Assembly: GCA_965243635.1 (NCBI GenBank)
Contig: OZ251574.1
Coordinates: 1,736,001-1,800,000, forward strand
Reading direction: 5' to 3'
Length of the DNA stretch: 64,000 bases
From: Rs1 sp000416275
GTDB lineage: Bacteria > Pseudomonadota > Gammaproteobacteria > Pseudomonadales > Balneatricaceae
Shown: positions 27,632 through 37,126 of the stretch, in pieces
Layout: every line of letters begins with the position of its first letter
Numbering within the stretch: the stretch's first letter is position 1
Notes under the pieces: generated by a model
The model's database searches: none
What the model was told of the DNA's origin: nothing
The model's input: the letters and a program-made list of their open reading frames with translations, nothing else
Program-made: the position numbers and the translations under genes

Positions 27632-28399
27632 ATGAATATCACTTGGACTAGTCGACAAGGGCAATCTCGTCGTGCGAACAGCGATGCTGTTGCGATAGGA
27701 TACAAGGGTCAGTACTTAGTTGCCGTCGTTGTAGACGCCGCTGAAAAGCAGACAAAAAGTCGATTAATAGTAGGCACTAATGAAAAAGGGCAACGTTTAG
27801 CCCAATACTGGGCGGACAGCTGTCTCTGTGAACTCATTTCAACCAGCGCCTATCTAGATGAAGCAAACCTGGTAAGTTTTCTCCATGAAAAACAAAAGCA
27901 TCTCAGAGTGCATTACCTGCATGATATAGCCGCTTACGGCGTATTGGTACTAGATACTAATACGACAAAGTTTGACTGGTGGTTTAGTGGCGATTGCCGG
28001 CTGGGGCTGAAATTTGATAAAGGTGAAACTGAAGGTAAAGGGGAAGATAATTGTCAGGTAGATTGGTTAAGCACACCTCATCGTTTAGAAAACTCGCCAT
28101 TATTTAATACCCAAGATAAGACGCCAGCCAAGGCTGAAGAGTACCAGCAAATAGCCAAGCACACCTTATCGCAATCGCTTAACGCCCGACGTTTTATGCG
28201 CCCAGAAAAAATCAGTTCACAACTATTAGCCAAGCAAAGCATCGTTATAGCGACTGATGGTTATTGGTGTGAACACTTAGCACAAGGGGTAGCGATAGAC
28301 AGCCTCGAAGACGATGCCAGTCTATTAACGATAAGAACAGGAAAGCGGCAGCTCAGCTTAACAACCGATACATCGAATCTGCTAGTTATGTACCGCTAG
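27632..28399 (+). CDS. PP2C-like Ser/Thr phosphatase in the BREX accessory cassette
   Basis: A 255-aa protein with PP2C-type landmarks in order: SRRANSDAVAIG (residues 12-23, equivalent to the R-x-x-N-x-D motif), VVVDAAEK, WWFSGDCRLGLKF (the G-D-S/C-R motif, about 115-127), SIVIATDGYWCEHL (about 206-219) and EDDASLLTI near the end. These carry most of the metal-binding Asp residues, although the usual DGMGG of the second motif is replaced by VDAAE. It could therefore be a reduced or altered phosphatase. It is placed 17 bases after the nucleotidyltransferase gene, which suggests one functional cassette. Confidence 0.72.
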   Translation: MNITWTSRQGQSRRANSDAVAIGYKGQYLVAVVVDAAEKQTKSRLIVGTNEKGQRLAQYWADSCLCELISTSAYLDEANLVSFLHEKQKHLRVHYLHDIAAYGVLVLDTNTTKFDWWFSGDCRLGLKFDKGETEGKGEDNCQVDWLSTPHRLENSPLFNTQDKTPAKAEEYQQIAKHTLSQSLNARRFMRPEKISSQLLAKQSIVIATDGYWCEHLAQGVAIDSLEDDASLLTIRTGKRQLSLTTDTSNLLVMYR

Positions 28400-28486
28400 C
28401 AGCGAAATTTGAGAGTGTTTAACGACAGATTAACCTATGCCATTTGCGTAAATAGGCCAAGGTCTCAATACATATTTAGGAGTGTT

Positions 28487-31400
28487 ATGAACAACAGTCA
28501 TATCAAAAGATACGCGCCCAAAGCTCGTAGAGACTTTATCGCAGCGATCACCAAACAAGCGATCAAATATGGTATCAGTGAAAACTCTATTGCCCCTATG
28601 GTGATAAAAGGTGACTTGGCGATTATTGCAGATCGGCCTTTCCCTGCAAGCATTGCCAAAGCGCGTATCGCACTGGTGAGTAGAGTAGCGCAGCTTGGAT
28701 TTGACCAAACTATCGAACAAGTGGCCTACAGCTGGTTCAATCGCCTGTGCGCGATTCGCTATATGGAGTTGCACGATTATTTAGGCCACGGCCGCAGGGT
28801 GTTAAGTCATCCTGATCAACCCACAGGCTACCAATTACTGGAAGACTGTTTAGATGTCGAGCTTCCAGGATTGGATCAAAATCGGGTGCGCGAGCTGAAA
28901 CTTGATGGCACCAAAGATGAACAACTTTATCGTGAACTGCTGTTGGCGCAATGTCATGCCTTGCATCAGGCCATGCCATTTTTGTTTGAGAGCATTGATG
29001 ATGAAACTGAACTGCTACTGCCAGAGAACCTCACCAAGACTGATTCACTGATCCATGACTTAATCACAGAAATTCCTGAAGATGATTGGCAAAGCGTTGA
29101 GATTATTGGCTGGCTCTACCAGTTTTATATCTCAGAGAAAAAAGATCAGGTCATGGGTAAGGTGGTGAAGTCGGAAGACATACCGGCGGCGACTCAGTTG
29201 TTTACGCCGAACTGGATCGTGAAGTATATGGTGCAGAATTCGTTGGGGGCACAATGGCTAGCCACTTACCCAGATTCGCCATTAAAAGCTCAAATGGAAT
29301 ACTACATTGAGCCTGCTGAGCAGACGGATGAAGTGAATGCACAACTTAAAGCGATAACCCCGGATAGCCTTAACCCGGAGGAGTTGACGCTGATAGACCC
29401 TGCCTGTGGTTCTGGGCACATTCTCGTTGAAGCCTATGACCTGTTTAAATCTATTTATTTGGAGCGCGGATATCGTCGTCGTGATTTCCCGCAATTAATA
29501 CTTGAGAAGAACTTGTTTGGTCTCGATATTGATAAGCGAGCGGCACAACTTACAGGCTTTGCTTTGATGATGAAAGGGCGTGAGGATGATCGTAGATTAT
29601 TTGAACATAAAGTTAAACTTAATGTAATGCCGTTGCAAGATAGTACAGCGTTTACTGCTGATGTTGTGATTAAGGGCGTAAAGTTGGATGATTTCGGAGT
29701 TAAGGCTCGTGATCTTGTAGGACTAAAACAGTTGTTTGAGCATGCGACAGTGCTGGGGTCGTTAATTGAAGTGCCAATAGAGTTGTCGGTAAAACTTGAG
29801 TCTCTGGAAAAATTAAGTGAAATGATATCGCAGGATCTCTTTATATCAGAGGAGTTAAAGTTAGCAATACCACTAGTGAAACAGGCTAAGATTCTTTCAG
29901 CTCAGTATGACTCAGTTGTGGCAAATCCTCCATACATGGGTAGAAAAGGAATGAACTTACTGGTAAAGGAGTTCCTAGCATCTTACTTCAAAGTAGCACA
30001 AAATGATCTGTTCGCATCATTTATTATACGTTCGTGCACGTTATTAAAGAGTTCAGGGCTTGCTGGGTTTCTAACGCGTCAAGATTGGATGTTCACAGCA
30101 CGCAATCAACCATTTCGAGAAAACTTCCTTGATTCATGTGCTCTACGCAGCCTTCTTCATGTGGGGCCTAATACATTCCCAGAAATGTCAGGAGAGATAG
30201 TTCAGGGGGCTGGCGTTGTATTTGGTGTAGGCTTTGTACCTAATATAGCAACAACCTTTATCAATGCAACAACTCCAGATACAGCTAAAAAATTAGAAAG
30301 TTTTAAGGCTCCTTCAACAAGAATTAATATCAGGCAAGAAGTCTTCTCGCGGCTGCCTGGTCGGCCTTTGGCGTACTGGGCTCCTAAGGGCACGATAGAC
30401 TCATTCGATAGCGTTTCAATTAAAACAGTTTCTATATCGGATGGACAGAATAAGACAGCAGACAACGAACAGTTTGTAAGGCAATTGTGGGAAGTTGATT
30501 GCCGTAAAGTCGGTGAGACTGAAAAGTGGCTTCCTTATGCGAAAGGTGGAGGTTTTAGGAAATGGGCGGGGAATATTACAGATGCTGTTAATTGGTCCCC
30601 TGATGCTCGTGCTCACTACCGCAAGAGTTCGCGGTGTAGGATCATTCCAGAGTATCTTTGGTATAGGCAGGGAGTAACTTGGAGCAGAGTTGCCTCGTCA
30701 GGCACTCCGAACGGATTCAGGGTTTTACCCTCAGGCTCTACTTTTGACATGGTCGGTTCTTCAATCTTTATACTTGATGATGCAGATATTAGTACAGTGC
30801 TAGGTATTCTAAATACTGGCGCGGCCGCATACCTATTAAATATGCTAAATCCAACTGTTGATTTACAGGTGGCTGATGTTAGAAATATACCGTTCGTAGT
30901 CCCTTCAGTAAAGGGGAGCTTTGACGACCGGGTATCCAAACTTGTGAAGTTTGCTCAAGATGACTGGGATGCTTATCAAATATCTTGGGACTTCAAATAT
31001 CTTCCGTTTCTTAAGGTCTCCTCTCTCGAACCTAACCTGACTATAGAATCTAGCTACGCTAGATGGCTAGACCATACATTGGATATTATTGTCGAGATGA
31101 AGCGCTTAGAGGAGGAGAATAATGAATTGTGTATTGAGTCCTTTGGATTAAAGGATGAGTTGGCTCCTGGGGTGCCCATCGAACAAATTACCCTTACGTC
31201 AAATCCAGCCTATCGTTACGGTATAAAAATAACCGAAGAGGAGCGCGACATCCGTTTTCGTGAAGATACAATGCAGGAGCTGATATCTTATGCTATCGGC
31301 TGCATTATGGGCCGTTACAGTTTAGATGAGCCAGGTCTGATTTATGCTAATAGTAGTAATGAAGGTTTTGATGCTAATCGCTATACAAAAATTCCAGCCG

Positions 31401-32014
31401 ATGACGACGGTATCGTCCCGCTCACAGATAAAGAATGGTTCGCAGATGACGCCGCCAATCGCTTGGTAGAATTTATATCGGTGGCTTGGGATTCACAGAA
31501 TCTCGAAGAAAACTTATCATTCTTAGCTGCAAACCTATCCCCCAAAAAAGGTGAGGGCAGCCGCGATACAATTCGCCGATATTTGTGTGACAAGTTCTAT
31601 AAAGATCACATGAAAACCTACAAAAAACGACCTATCTATTGGTTGTTTAGCAGCGGTAAACAAAAAGCCTTCCAGTGTTTGGTGTATTTACATCGCTACA
31701 ACGAAGGCACCTTGGCTCGGATGCGTACCGAATACGTGATACCTCTCACTGCAAAATTATCGACCCACGTCAGCAAACTCGAAAAAGATGCTGAGGCCAG
31801 CAGCAGCACCGCTGAAATCAAAAAACTGGAAAAAGAAATCGCACAGCTACACAAACAGCAAACCGAACTCAGTAGCTTCGATGAGAAACTCCGCCACTAC
31901 GCCGACCAACGTATCTCGCTGGATCTGGACGATGGTGTGAAAGTTAACTATGGCAAGTTTGGCGATTTATTGGCTGAGGTGAAAGCTATTCATGGCAAAA
32001 AAGCTGACACGTAA
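28487..32014 (+). CDS. pglX: BREX-1 adenine-specific DNA methyltransferase PglX
   Basis: A 1175-aa N6-adenine methyltransferase that marks host DNA so that BREX spares it. Motif I LIDPACGSGH starts near residue 302 (Asp304) and the catalytic NPPY is at 480-483. The ATG at 28487 has a good ribosome-binding site (TAGGAG) and gives the usual start NNSHIKRYAPKARRDF; an upstream TTG frame adds 26 unlikely residues. The C-terminal part ends in a coiled coil (KKLEKEIAQLHKQQTELSS). The specificity region is between motif IV and the tail. Confidence 0.96.
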   Translation: MNNSHIKRYAPKARRDFIAAITKQAIKYGISENSIAPMVIKGDLAIIADRPFPASIAKARIALVSRVAQLGFDQTIEQVAYSWFNRLCAIRYMELHDYLGHGRRVLSHPDQPTGYQLLEDCLDVELPGLDQNRVRELKLDGTKDEQLYRELLLAQCHALHQAMPFLFESIDDETELLLPENLTKTDSLIHDLITEIPEDDWQSVEIIGWLYQFYISEKKDQVMGKVVKSEDIPAATQLFTPNWIVKYMVQNSLGAQWLATYPDSPLKAQMEYYIEPAEQTDEVNAQLKAITPDSLNPEELTLIDPACGSGHILVEAYDLFKSIYLERGYRRRDFPQLILEKNLFGLDIDKRAAQLTGFALMMKGREDDRRLFEHKVKLNVMPLQDSTAFTADVVIKGVKLDDFGVKARDLVGLKQLFEHATVLGSLIEVPIELSVKLESLEKLSEMISQDLFISEELKLAIPLVKQAKILSAQYDSVVANPPYMGRKGMNLLVKEFLASYFKVAQNDLFASFIIRSCTLLKSSGLAGFLTRQDWMFTARNQPFRENFLDSCALRSLLHVGPNTFPEMSGEIVQGAGVVFGVGFVPNIATTFINATTPDTAKKLESFKAPSTRINIRQEVFSRLPGRPLAYWAPKGTIDSFDSVSIKTVSISDGQNKTADNEQFVRQLWEVDCRKVGETEKWLPYAKGGGFRKWAGNITDAVNWSPDARAHYRKSSRCRIIPEYLWYRQGVTWSRVASSGTPNGFRVLPSGSTFDMVGSSIFILDDADISTVLGILNTGAAAYLLNMLNPTVDLQVADVRNIPFVVPSVKGSFDDRVSKLVKFAQDDWDAYQISWDFKYLPFLKVSSLEPNLTIESSYARWLDHTLDIIVEMKRLEEENNELCIESFGLKDELAPGVPIEQITLTSNPAYRYGIKITEEERDIRFREDTMQELISYAIGCIMGRYSLDEPGLIYANSSNEGFDANRYTKIPADDDGIVPLTDKEWFADDAANRLVEFISVAWDSQNLEENLSFLAANLSPKKGEGSRDTIRRYLCDKFYKDHMKTYKKRPIYWLFSSGKQKAFQCLVYLHRYNEGTLARMRTEYVIPLTAKLSTHVSKLEKDAEASSSTAEIKKLEKEIAQLHKQQTELSSFDEKLRHYADQRISLDLDDGVKVNYGKFGDLLAEVKAIHGKKADT

Positions 32015-32189
32015 TTTAATGTGTCTTTCAATGTGATAGAAATACTAAATCGCAGGACTTAAAAAAATTGAAGTTGACCAGAGTAAGGTTTAGCAACAAA
32101 TAGAGCGGGTCAGCGAGATGGATTATCAATCTTGGATAGGGGAAAGAGCCCCATTCGAGAATATTAATTGAGTGTTTATAGGTAAAAAT

Positions 32190-33149
32190 ATGGCAAAGGT
32201 AGTTTTTTCATATTCACATACAGACGAGCCGTTAAGAAATGAGTTAGAAAAGCATCTGTCGCCGCTAAAACGTATGGGTCAGATCGAAACCTGGCATGAC
32301 AGGCGAATTGACCCCGGCAGTGAGTTTGAATCTGCGATAGATTTGTATTTTGCTGAAGCTAACATCATTTTATTATTGGTGAGCCCAGATTTTATAGCGT
32401 CAGATTATTGTTACGACATTGAACTGAAAAACGCTTTAGAGCGACATGATCGTGGTGATGCGATTGTGATTCCGGTAATACTGCGACCTTGTGCGTGGCA
32501 CAATCTACCTTTTGGTAAATTATTAGCTGCAACAACAGACGGTAAACCTATTGTTAAGTTTACCCATATCGATGATGGTTTTGTTGAGGTGGTAAAGGCA
32601 GTAGAAAAAGCACTTGATAAAGTAAACGGCACATCTCCACCCGTTATTCAGAAGACACCGTCAATAAGTGTTGCTGTTGAAACACAACAGCCCGCCACTT
32701 TAAATCCCCGCTCTGGTAATTTGTCAATCCGCAAAGAGTTTACCGATCGTGATAGAGATCTCGCATGTCGAGAAGGTTTTGATTATGTGGCGCGATTTTT
32801 TGAAAATTCACTTAAAGAATTATCTTTAAGAAACTCAGAAATAGAAACTGATTTTAACTTGCGCGACAATGATGGGTTTGATTGTTCCATTTATCTTAAT
32901 GGCAGCAGCGCAGCGCGCTGCGGTATATGGCGAGGTAATCGAAGTCATGGCATGGGTGATATTTGTTACAGCAATAGTGGAATAACACACAATAGCTATA
33001 ACGAAAGCATGTCGGTCAGTGATGACGGTACTTCTCTTGGTTTTAAAGCCATGATGGGCGCGATGACTGGATACAGTAGAGACAAGCTACTGACCCCTGA
33101 AGGAATGGCAGAGCATTTATGGCAACAATTTTTACAGCCACTGAAATAG
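32190..33149 (+). CDS. TIR-domain protein with an uncharacterised C-terminal domain
   Basis: A 319-aa protein. The TIR domain (residues 1-about 150) shows KVVFSYSHTDEPLRNELEKHL, then IETWHDRRIDPGSEF (box-2-like), IILLLVSPDFIASDYCYDIEL with Glu78 as the likely catalytic residue of an NADase, and VIPVILRPCAWHNLPFGKL. The C-terminal half has an RKEFTDRDRDLACREGF helix and a beta-rich segment FDCSIYLNGSSAARCGIW that is unfamiliar and may be a sensor. It sits between pglX and the fic gene and is not part of core BREX. A suicide NAD-depleting backup is inferred. Confidence 0.82.
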   Translation: MAKVVFSYSHTDEPLRNELEKHLSPLKRMGQIETWHDRRIDPGSEFESAIDLYFAEANIILLLVSPDFIASDYCYDIELKNALERHDRGDAIVIPVILRPCAWHNLPFGKLLAATTDGKPIVKFTHIDDGFVEVVKAVEKALDKVNGTSPPVIQKTPSISVAVETQQPATLNPRSGNLSIRKEFTDRDRDLACREGFDYVARFFENSLKELSLRNSEIETDFNLRDNDGFDCSIYLNGSSAARCGIWRGNRSHGMGDICYSNSGITHNSYNESMSVSDDGTSLGFKAMMGAMTGYSRDKLLTPEGMAEHLWQQFLQPLK

Positions 33150-33171
33150 ATGTATTCTTGGAGATGAGTGC

Positions 33172-33348
33172 ATGAGAAAAACAAATAGTATGACTGTAGA
33201 AATATGGGGTTCGATGCTAGAACTTGAAGGTGGTTACCAGTCAGGCATGACAGCGCTTGAACTTTATTTGTCTATGCCCAGTATTCTCTTCAAAGCAGGC
33301 AGCCGTAATTCCAGTCATCGTTCAAGTACGCTGGCAAACCCACTATGA
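33172..33348 (+). CDS. Small 58-aa ORF translationally coupled to fic
   Basis: An ATG at 33172, with GGAG ten bases upstream, opens 58 codons (MRKTNSMTVEIWGSMLELEG...). The stop TGA at 33346 overlaps the fic ATG in an ATGA arrangement. It has no known domain. The spacing suggests a real small gene, for example a partner or regulator of the Fic enzyme, but it could also be a decayed remnant that still couples translation. Confidence 0.45.
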   Translation: MRKTNSMTVEIWGSMLELEGGYQSGMTALELYLSMPSILFKAGSRNSSHRSSTLANPL

Positions 33349-34454
33349 GCTATCAGCCCCCCTTTAAACTCACCAACAGCCTAGTCTCTAAGGTTGCAGA
33401 AATCATTGAGCTGGTGGCCAACTGGAATGCCCGCAACCAGCAAGATCAGTTGCCACAGTTGCGCCGTGGCAACCGCATAAAAACCGTGCAGGCTTCGTTG
33501 GCAATTGAGCAAAATACTCTAAGCCTTGAGCAGGTAACAGCGCTACTTGACGGCAAACGAGTACTAGGGCATCCAAAAGAAATTCAGGAGGTGCACAATG
33601 CTTTCGCCGCTTACGATGCCCTAACGGGGTTTGACCCCAGCTCCGTCAATGATTTATTAAGCGCGCACGGTTTGTTGTTGTCTGGCTTAGCTGATGATGC
33701 CGGTTGTTTTCGCGCGGGCGGTGTGGGTATTTATAAAGATAAACAATTACTGCATATGGCGCCTCCTGCGAATCAGCTGCCGCGCTTAATGCATGATTTA
33801 CTCCGCTGGCTGGCAGAAACCGATGCTCATCCGCTTATTGCCTCTTGTGCTTTTCATTATGAGTTGGAATTTATTCACCCCTTTAGTGATGGCAACGGAC
33901 GCATGGGGCGACTTTGGCAAACGCTTATTTTGAGCCGTTGGCATGCGCTACTGGCGTATTTACCCATGGAGAGTGTGATTAAAAATCGTCAGGAGGATTA
34001 TTACCGCTTGCTGGGCGAGGCCGACAGAAGTTCTGATTGCGGATCATTTATGGCCTTTTTGTTGGATGCGATCAGTGAATCACTGCGTGAATCCTTAGCT
34101 TTTGAGGCTACTTCTCTAGCAGAAGTGCAAGAAACGCCGGTAAAAACGCCGGCAAAAACGCCGGTAAAAAGATTAATGGAACCGGTAGTCGAACTATTAG
34201 TTAAGCCTCAAGCAAATGCGCAACCAGAAAAACGCCAGAAAACACCAGAGCAAATAATAGCGTTGCTGTCAGTACATCCACAGTGGACGCTGTCTGACGT
34301 GGCTCAATCTTTAGGTAAGTCTCTAAGCGCCATAGAGCGCGCTGCCGCCAAGCTAAAGCAACAGGGGCAGTTACAGCGTGTAGGCGCACGAAAAGGAGGC
34401 TCTTGGTTAGTGATAAAAGAGCCGGAGAATCACCCACAAGGCAATAATCAATGA
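33345..34454 (+). CDS. Fic-family protein with C-terminal winged-helix domain
   Basis: A 369-aa Fic enzyme. The catalytic motif HPFSDGNGRMGR is at residues 178-189 and matches HPFx(D/E)GNGRxxR, so it should transfer AMP from ATP to a protein hydroxyl group. An inhibitory-helix motif S-L-A-I-E-Q-N (51-57) near the N-terminus resembles the self-inhibiting class. A linker with short repeats (ETPVKTPAKTPVKRL, about 264-278) leads to a wHTH (LLSVHPQWTLSDVAQSLGKSLSAIERAAAKL). It starts inside the stop of a 58-codon ORF and its end overlaps pglZ by four bases, so it is inserted into the BREX operon. Broken copies of its 3' end lie at 45.2 and 56.3 kb. Confidence 0.92.
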   Translation: MSYQPPFKLTNSLVSKVAEIIELVANWNARNQQDQLPQLRRGNRIKTVQASLAIEQNTLSLEQVTALLDGKRVLGHPKEIQEVHNAFAAYDALTGFDPSSVNDLLSAHGLLLSGLADDAGCFRAGGVGIYKDKQLLHMAPPANQLPRLMHDLLRWLAETDAHPLIASCAFHYELEFIHPFSDGNGRMGRLWQTLILSRWHALLAYLPMESVIKNRQEDYYRLLGEADRSSDCGSFMAFLLDAISESLRESLAFEATSLAEVQETPVKTPAKTPVKRLMEPVVELLVKPQANAQPEKRQKTPEQIIALLSVHPQWTLSDVAQSLGKSLSAIERAAAKLKQQGQLQRVGARKGGSWLVIKEPENHPQGNNQ

Positions 34455-37075
34455 ATTTAACGCAACTCAGCTTAGGTTTAGCACAAGCTTTCTTTACAGA
34501 GAACCACCGTATTGTCTTTTGGTACGACCCACAAGGTGATTTCAAGGCTGATTTAACCAGCCTAGATCTGGATAATGTAAACATTGTCGATATGGCAACC
34601 GAGTCAGCTTTAGGTATTAAGCTAAAGCTAGAACTTGAAGATACCCAGGGCAAGTATCTGCTGTATTTTCCCAGCCCTGAACCGGCCCCGGAAAAAGACT
34701 GGCTGCTCGATATTAAGCTCTATTCCCGCAGTTTTTATGCCGATCGATTTTCTATTATATTTAATGATTTGGGCTTACAGCAACAGAGCTTACGCGAGCA
34801 TCTGGCGCTGCGCGAAAAGTTCTTTGCCAGTAAAGCCCGTCTTAGTGCGCTAAAGAAGTTTGTTCAAGCGGATATGACTGAACTTGAATTGGATCTGGCT
34901 ATGATTTGTGTGATCACTAAAGCGGACAGCTGTGATCTCACCCATATTCTCTTTGCATTGGCAGAGCAGTCTGTAGAATCTGATACAGGCCTGGAAGTAA
35001 ACCCCAAGGCTATGGATGAGCTGGAAAAATTTGCATTAATACCCGCATTTTTGACTTCTCTCCAGCTGGAAGTAGGTTACCCGTACAGCAAGGAAGAGCT
35101 ATCGGCTGAAAAGCCCTTTATGTTCGGGCATTGTCTGATTCGACTACTGGCAACCGGTTTTTGTGAGAGTGTCGGCGAGGTACCGCCTTGGGCTAAAGAC
35201 TTAGCTATTTCAGCAGCTAATGCCCGTGCCACTTCAAGGGCGCTGCTCTCTCGCTGGCGCGACAGCTCCCGCTATTATAAATCCTTTGATGTTGTGTCTG
35301 GCTGGGTGGCCGATGCACTAAGAATTGAGGAGAAGCTGGAGTCGTTTAACTATGCATCATTATTAGATGTCGCCACTTTCGAGTCTGTTGAGCGCAGCAT
35401 TATCATTGAATTGGCGCATGCTATCCCTCAGGCGTCAGTGGCTGACCTGAATCAGTTTTCAGATGCGATTACGGCGCGATTAGATGGTTATTGGGCATCG
35501 CGACACAAGGATGATGATAAGCGGCGTAAATACCGTAGCGTATATCGGGCCTTGGCATCCGCTATTGATCTCTATCGCAGGCGTCAGGCATATAGCTCAG
35601 GGCTGCATTTCTCAAACCTCGAAGAGATCTATAAAGCTTACGAGACAGACTTGTACCGCTTTGATCAATCCTATCGCCAGTATTGGGCTGCTTCACAGCG
35701 GGCTCAAGTTGAGATCCTGAAAAAGCTCGATGATCAGGTAGAGCAGTGTTATGCCAACTGGTTTATCGATAATCTGGCGAAAGCCTGGGGTGACCGGGTA
35801 GAGGCAGAGGGTAGCTTGGCCAATTGGCGTATCGCAGGTGTGGGGAGCCAGCAGCAGTTTTTTACCAAGCATGTAGCGCCAGTACTCAGCAAATCACCCA
35901 AGCAGCGCATAGTAGTGATTATCAGCGATGCGTTTCGCTATGAAGCGGCGGTGGAGCTGACAGATCGGATCAATGAAAAGCGCTATAGCGAGGCGACTAT
36001 TAGCTCCCAACTGGGTGTAGTGCCCAGTTATACCACCTTGGGTATGGCTTCTTTGTTACCGCATAAAACCCTGCAATACAAAGAGGGTGTTGCAGATGAT
36101 GTCTTTGTTGATGGCCAATCTAGCAAAGGGACTGCTGCACGCAACAAGGTGCTTGCGGCCCATCAGGGAATTGCCGTTACCGCCGAACAAGTTAAGCAGT
36201 GGTCAAGGGATGAAGGTCGAGATGCATTGAGGGACCAACAGCTCGTTTATGTATATCATAATGTGGTGGATGCCCGGGGTGATAGCGCCTCGACGGAATC
36301 CGAGACTTTTATGGCTGTAGAGCATGCCATCGATGAGCTGACGGAGTTGACCCGTAAGATATTGATGCATTTTAATACCTCTACTGTGCTGATCACTGCT
36401 GACCATGGCTTCCTGTTCCAGCAGAGTAAGCTTGAATTAGCCGATAGAACAGCCCTGACGGAAAAACCAGCGAATATCATTAAGAGTAAAAAACGTTATC
36501 TGATTGGTAATGATCTTCCTGCTAACACCGATGTTTGGGTGGGGTCTACCAAAGATACCGCCGGCACCGACTGCGATACTGAATTTTGGGTTCCCAAAGG
36601 GGCGAACCGTTTCCATTTTGTTGGTGGTGCCCGTTTTGTGCATGGTGGTGTTATGCCCCAAGAAATTGTTGTGCCTGTAGTGAGAGTCAAACAGTTACGT
36701 GGCGCTAAGGCCGAAAAGCGTACCAAGCGTAAAGTGGGGGTTATCTGTGCGAAATCATCGCTGAAGATGGTTAATAATATTCAGCGTTTTGATTTAATGC
36801 AGACGGAAGCGGTTAGCGATCAAGTATTGCCGGTCACTGTATCGGTTGCTATCTATGATGGGGATACGAAAGTATCTAGCGAAGAGGGTGTGACCTTTGA
36901 CTGTACTACCGATTCTGTCGCAGAGCGTGTTAAGCAAATACGTCTGTCATTGTCGGGAAGCGACTTTGATCGCAACAAAGATTACTTCTTAATCATAAAA
37001 GACAAAGACCTCAACACAGAAATCGAACGCTATAAAGTGACTATTGATCTAGCTTTTACCGATGACTTTTTCTAG
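34451..37075 (+). CDS. pglZ: BREX-1 phosphatase-like protein PglZ
   Basis: An 874-aa protein of the PglZ family, which has an alkaline-phosphatase-like core. The metal-binding strand VVIISDAFRYEAA (Asp493) is followed by the nucleophile-region VVPSYTTLGMASLLP and the late metal site TVLITADHGFLFQQ. PglZ is required for both BREX defence and methylation and is thought to have nuclease or phosphatase activity. Its start overlaps the fic stop (ATGA), and a 51-bp gap leads to brxL. Confidence 0.96.
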   Translation: MNLTQLSLGLAQAFFTENHRIVFWYDPQGDFKADLTSLDLDNVNIVDMATESALGIKLKLELEDTQGKYLLYFPSPEPAPEKDWLLDIKLYSRSFYADRFSIIFNDLGLQQQSLREHLALREKFFASKARLSALKKFVQADMTELELDLAMICVITKADSCDLTHILFALAEQSVESDTGLEVNPKAMDELEKFALIPAFLTSLQLEVGYPYSKEELSAEKPFMFGHCLIRLLATGFCESVGEVPPWAKDLAISAANARATSRALLSRWRDSSRYYKSFDVVSGWVADALRIEEKLESFNYASLLDVATFESVERSIIIELAHAIPQASVADLNQFSDAITARLDGYWASRHKDDDKRRKYRSVYRALASAIDLYRRRQAYSSGLHFSNLEEIYKAYETDLYRFDQSYRQYWAASQRAQVEILKKLDDQVEQCYANWFIDNLAKAWGDRVEAEGSLANWRIAGVGSQQQFFTKHVAPVLSKSPKQRIVVIISDAFRYEAAVELTDRINEKRYSEATISSQLGVVPSYTTLGMASLLPHKTLQYKEGVADDVFVDGQSSKGTAARNKVLAAHQGIAVTAEQVKQWSRDEGRDALRDQQLVYVYHNVVDARGDSASTESETFMAVEHAIDELTELTRKILMHFNTSTVLITADHGFLFQQSKLELADRTALTEKPANIIKSKKRYLIGNDLPANTDVWVGSTKDTAGTDCDTEFWVPKGANRFHFVGGARFVHGGVMPQEIVVPVVRVKQLRGAKAEKRTKRKVGVICAKSSLKMVNNIQRFDLMQTEAVSDQVLPVTVSVAIYDGDTKVSSEEGVTFDCTTDSVAERVKQIRLSLSGSDFDRNKDYFLIIKDKDLNTEIERYKVTIDLAFTDDFF

Positions 37076-37126
37076 CGGTACATACTGAATATACATACTT
37101 TTATCACCAAAGACTGAGACCCAATA

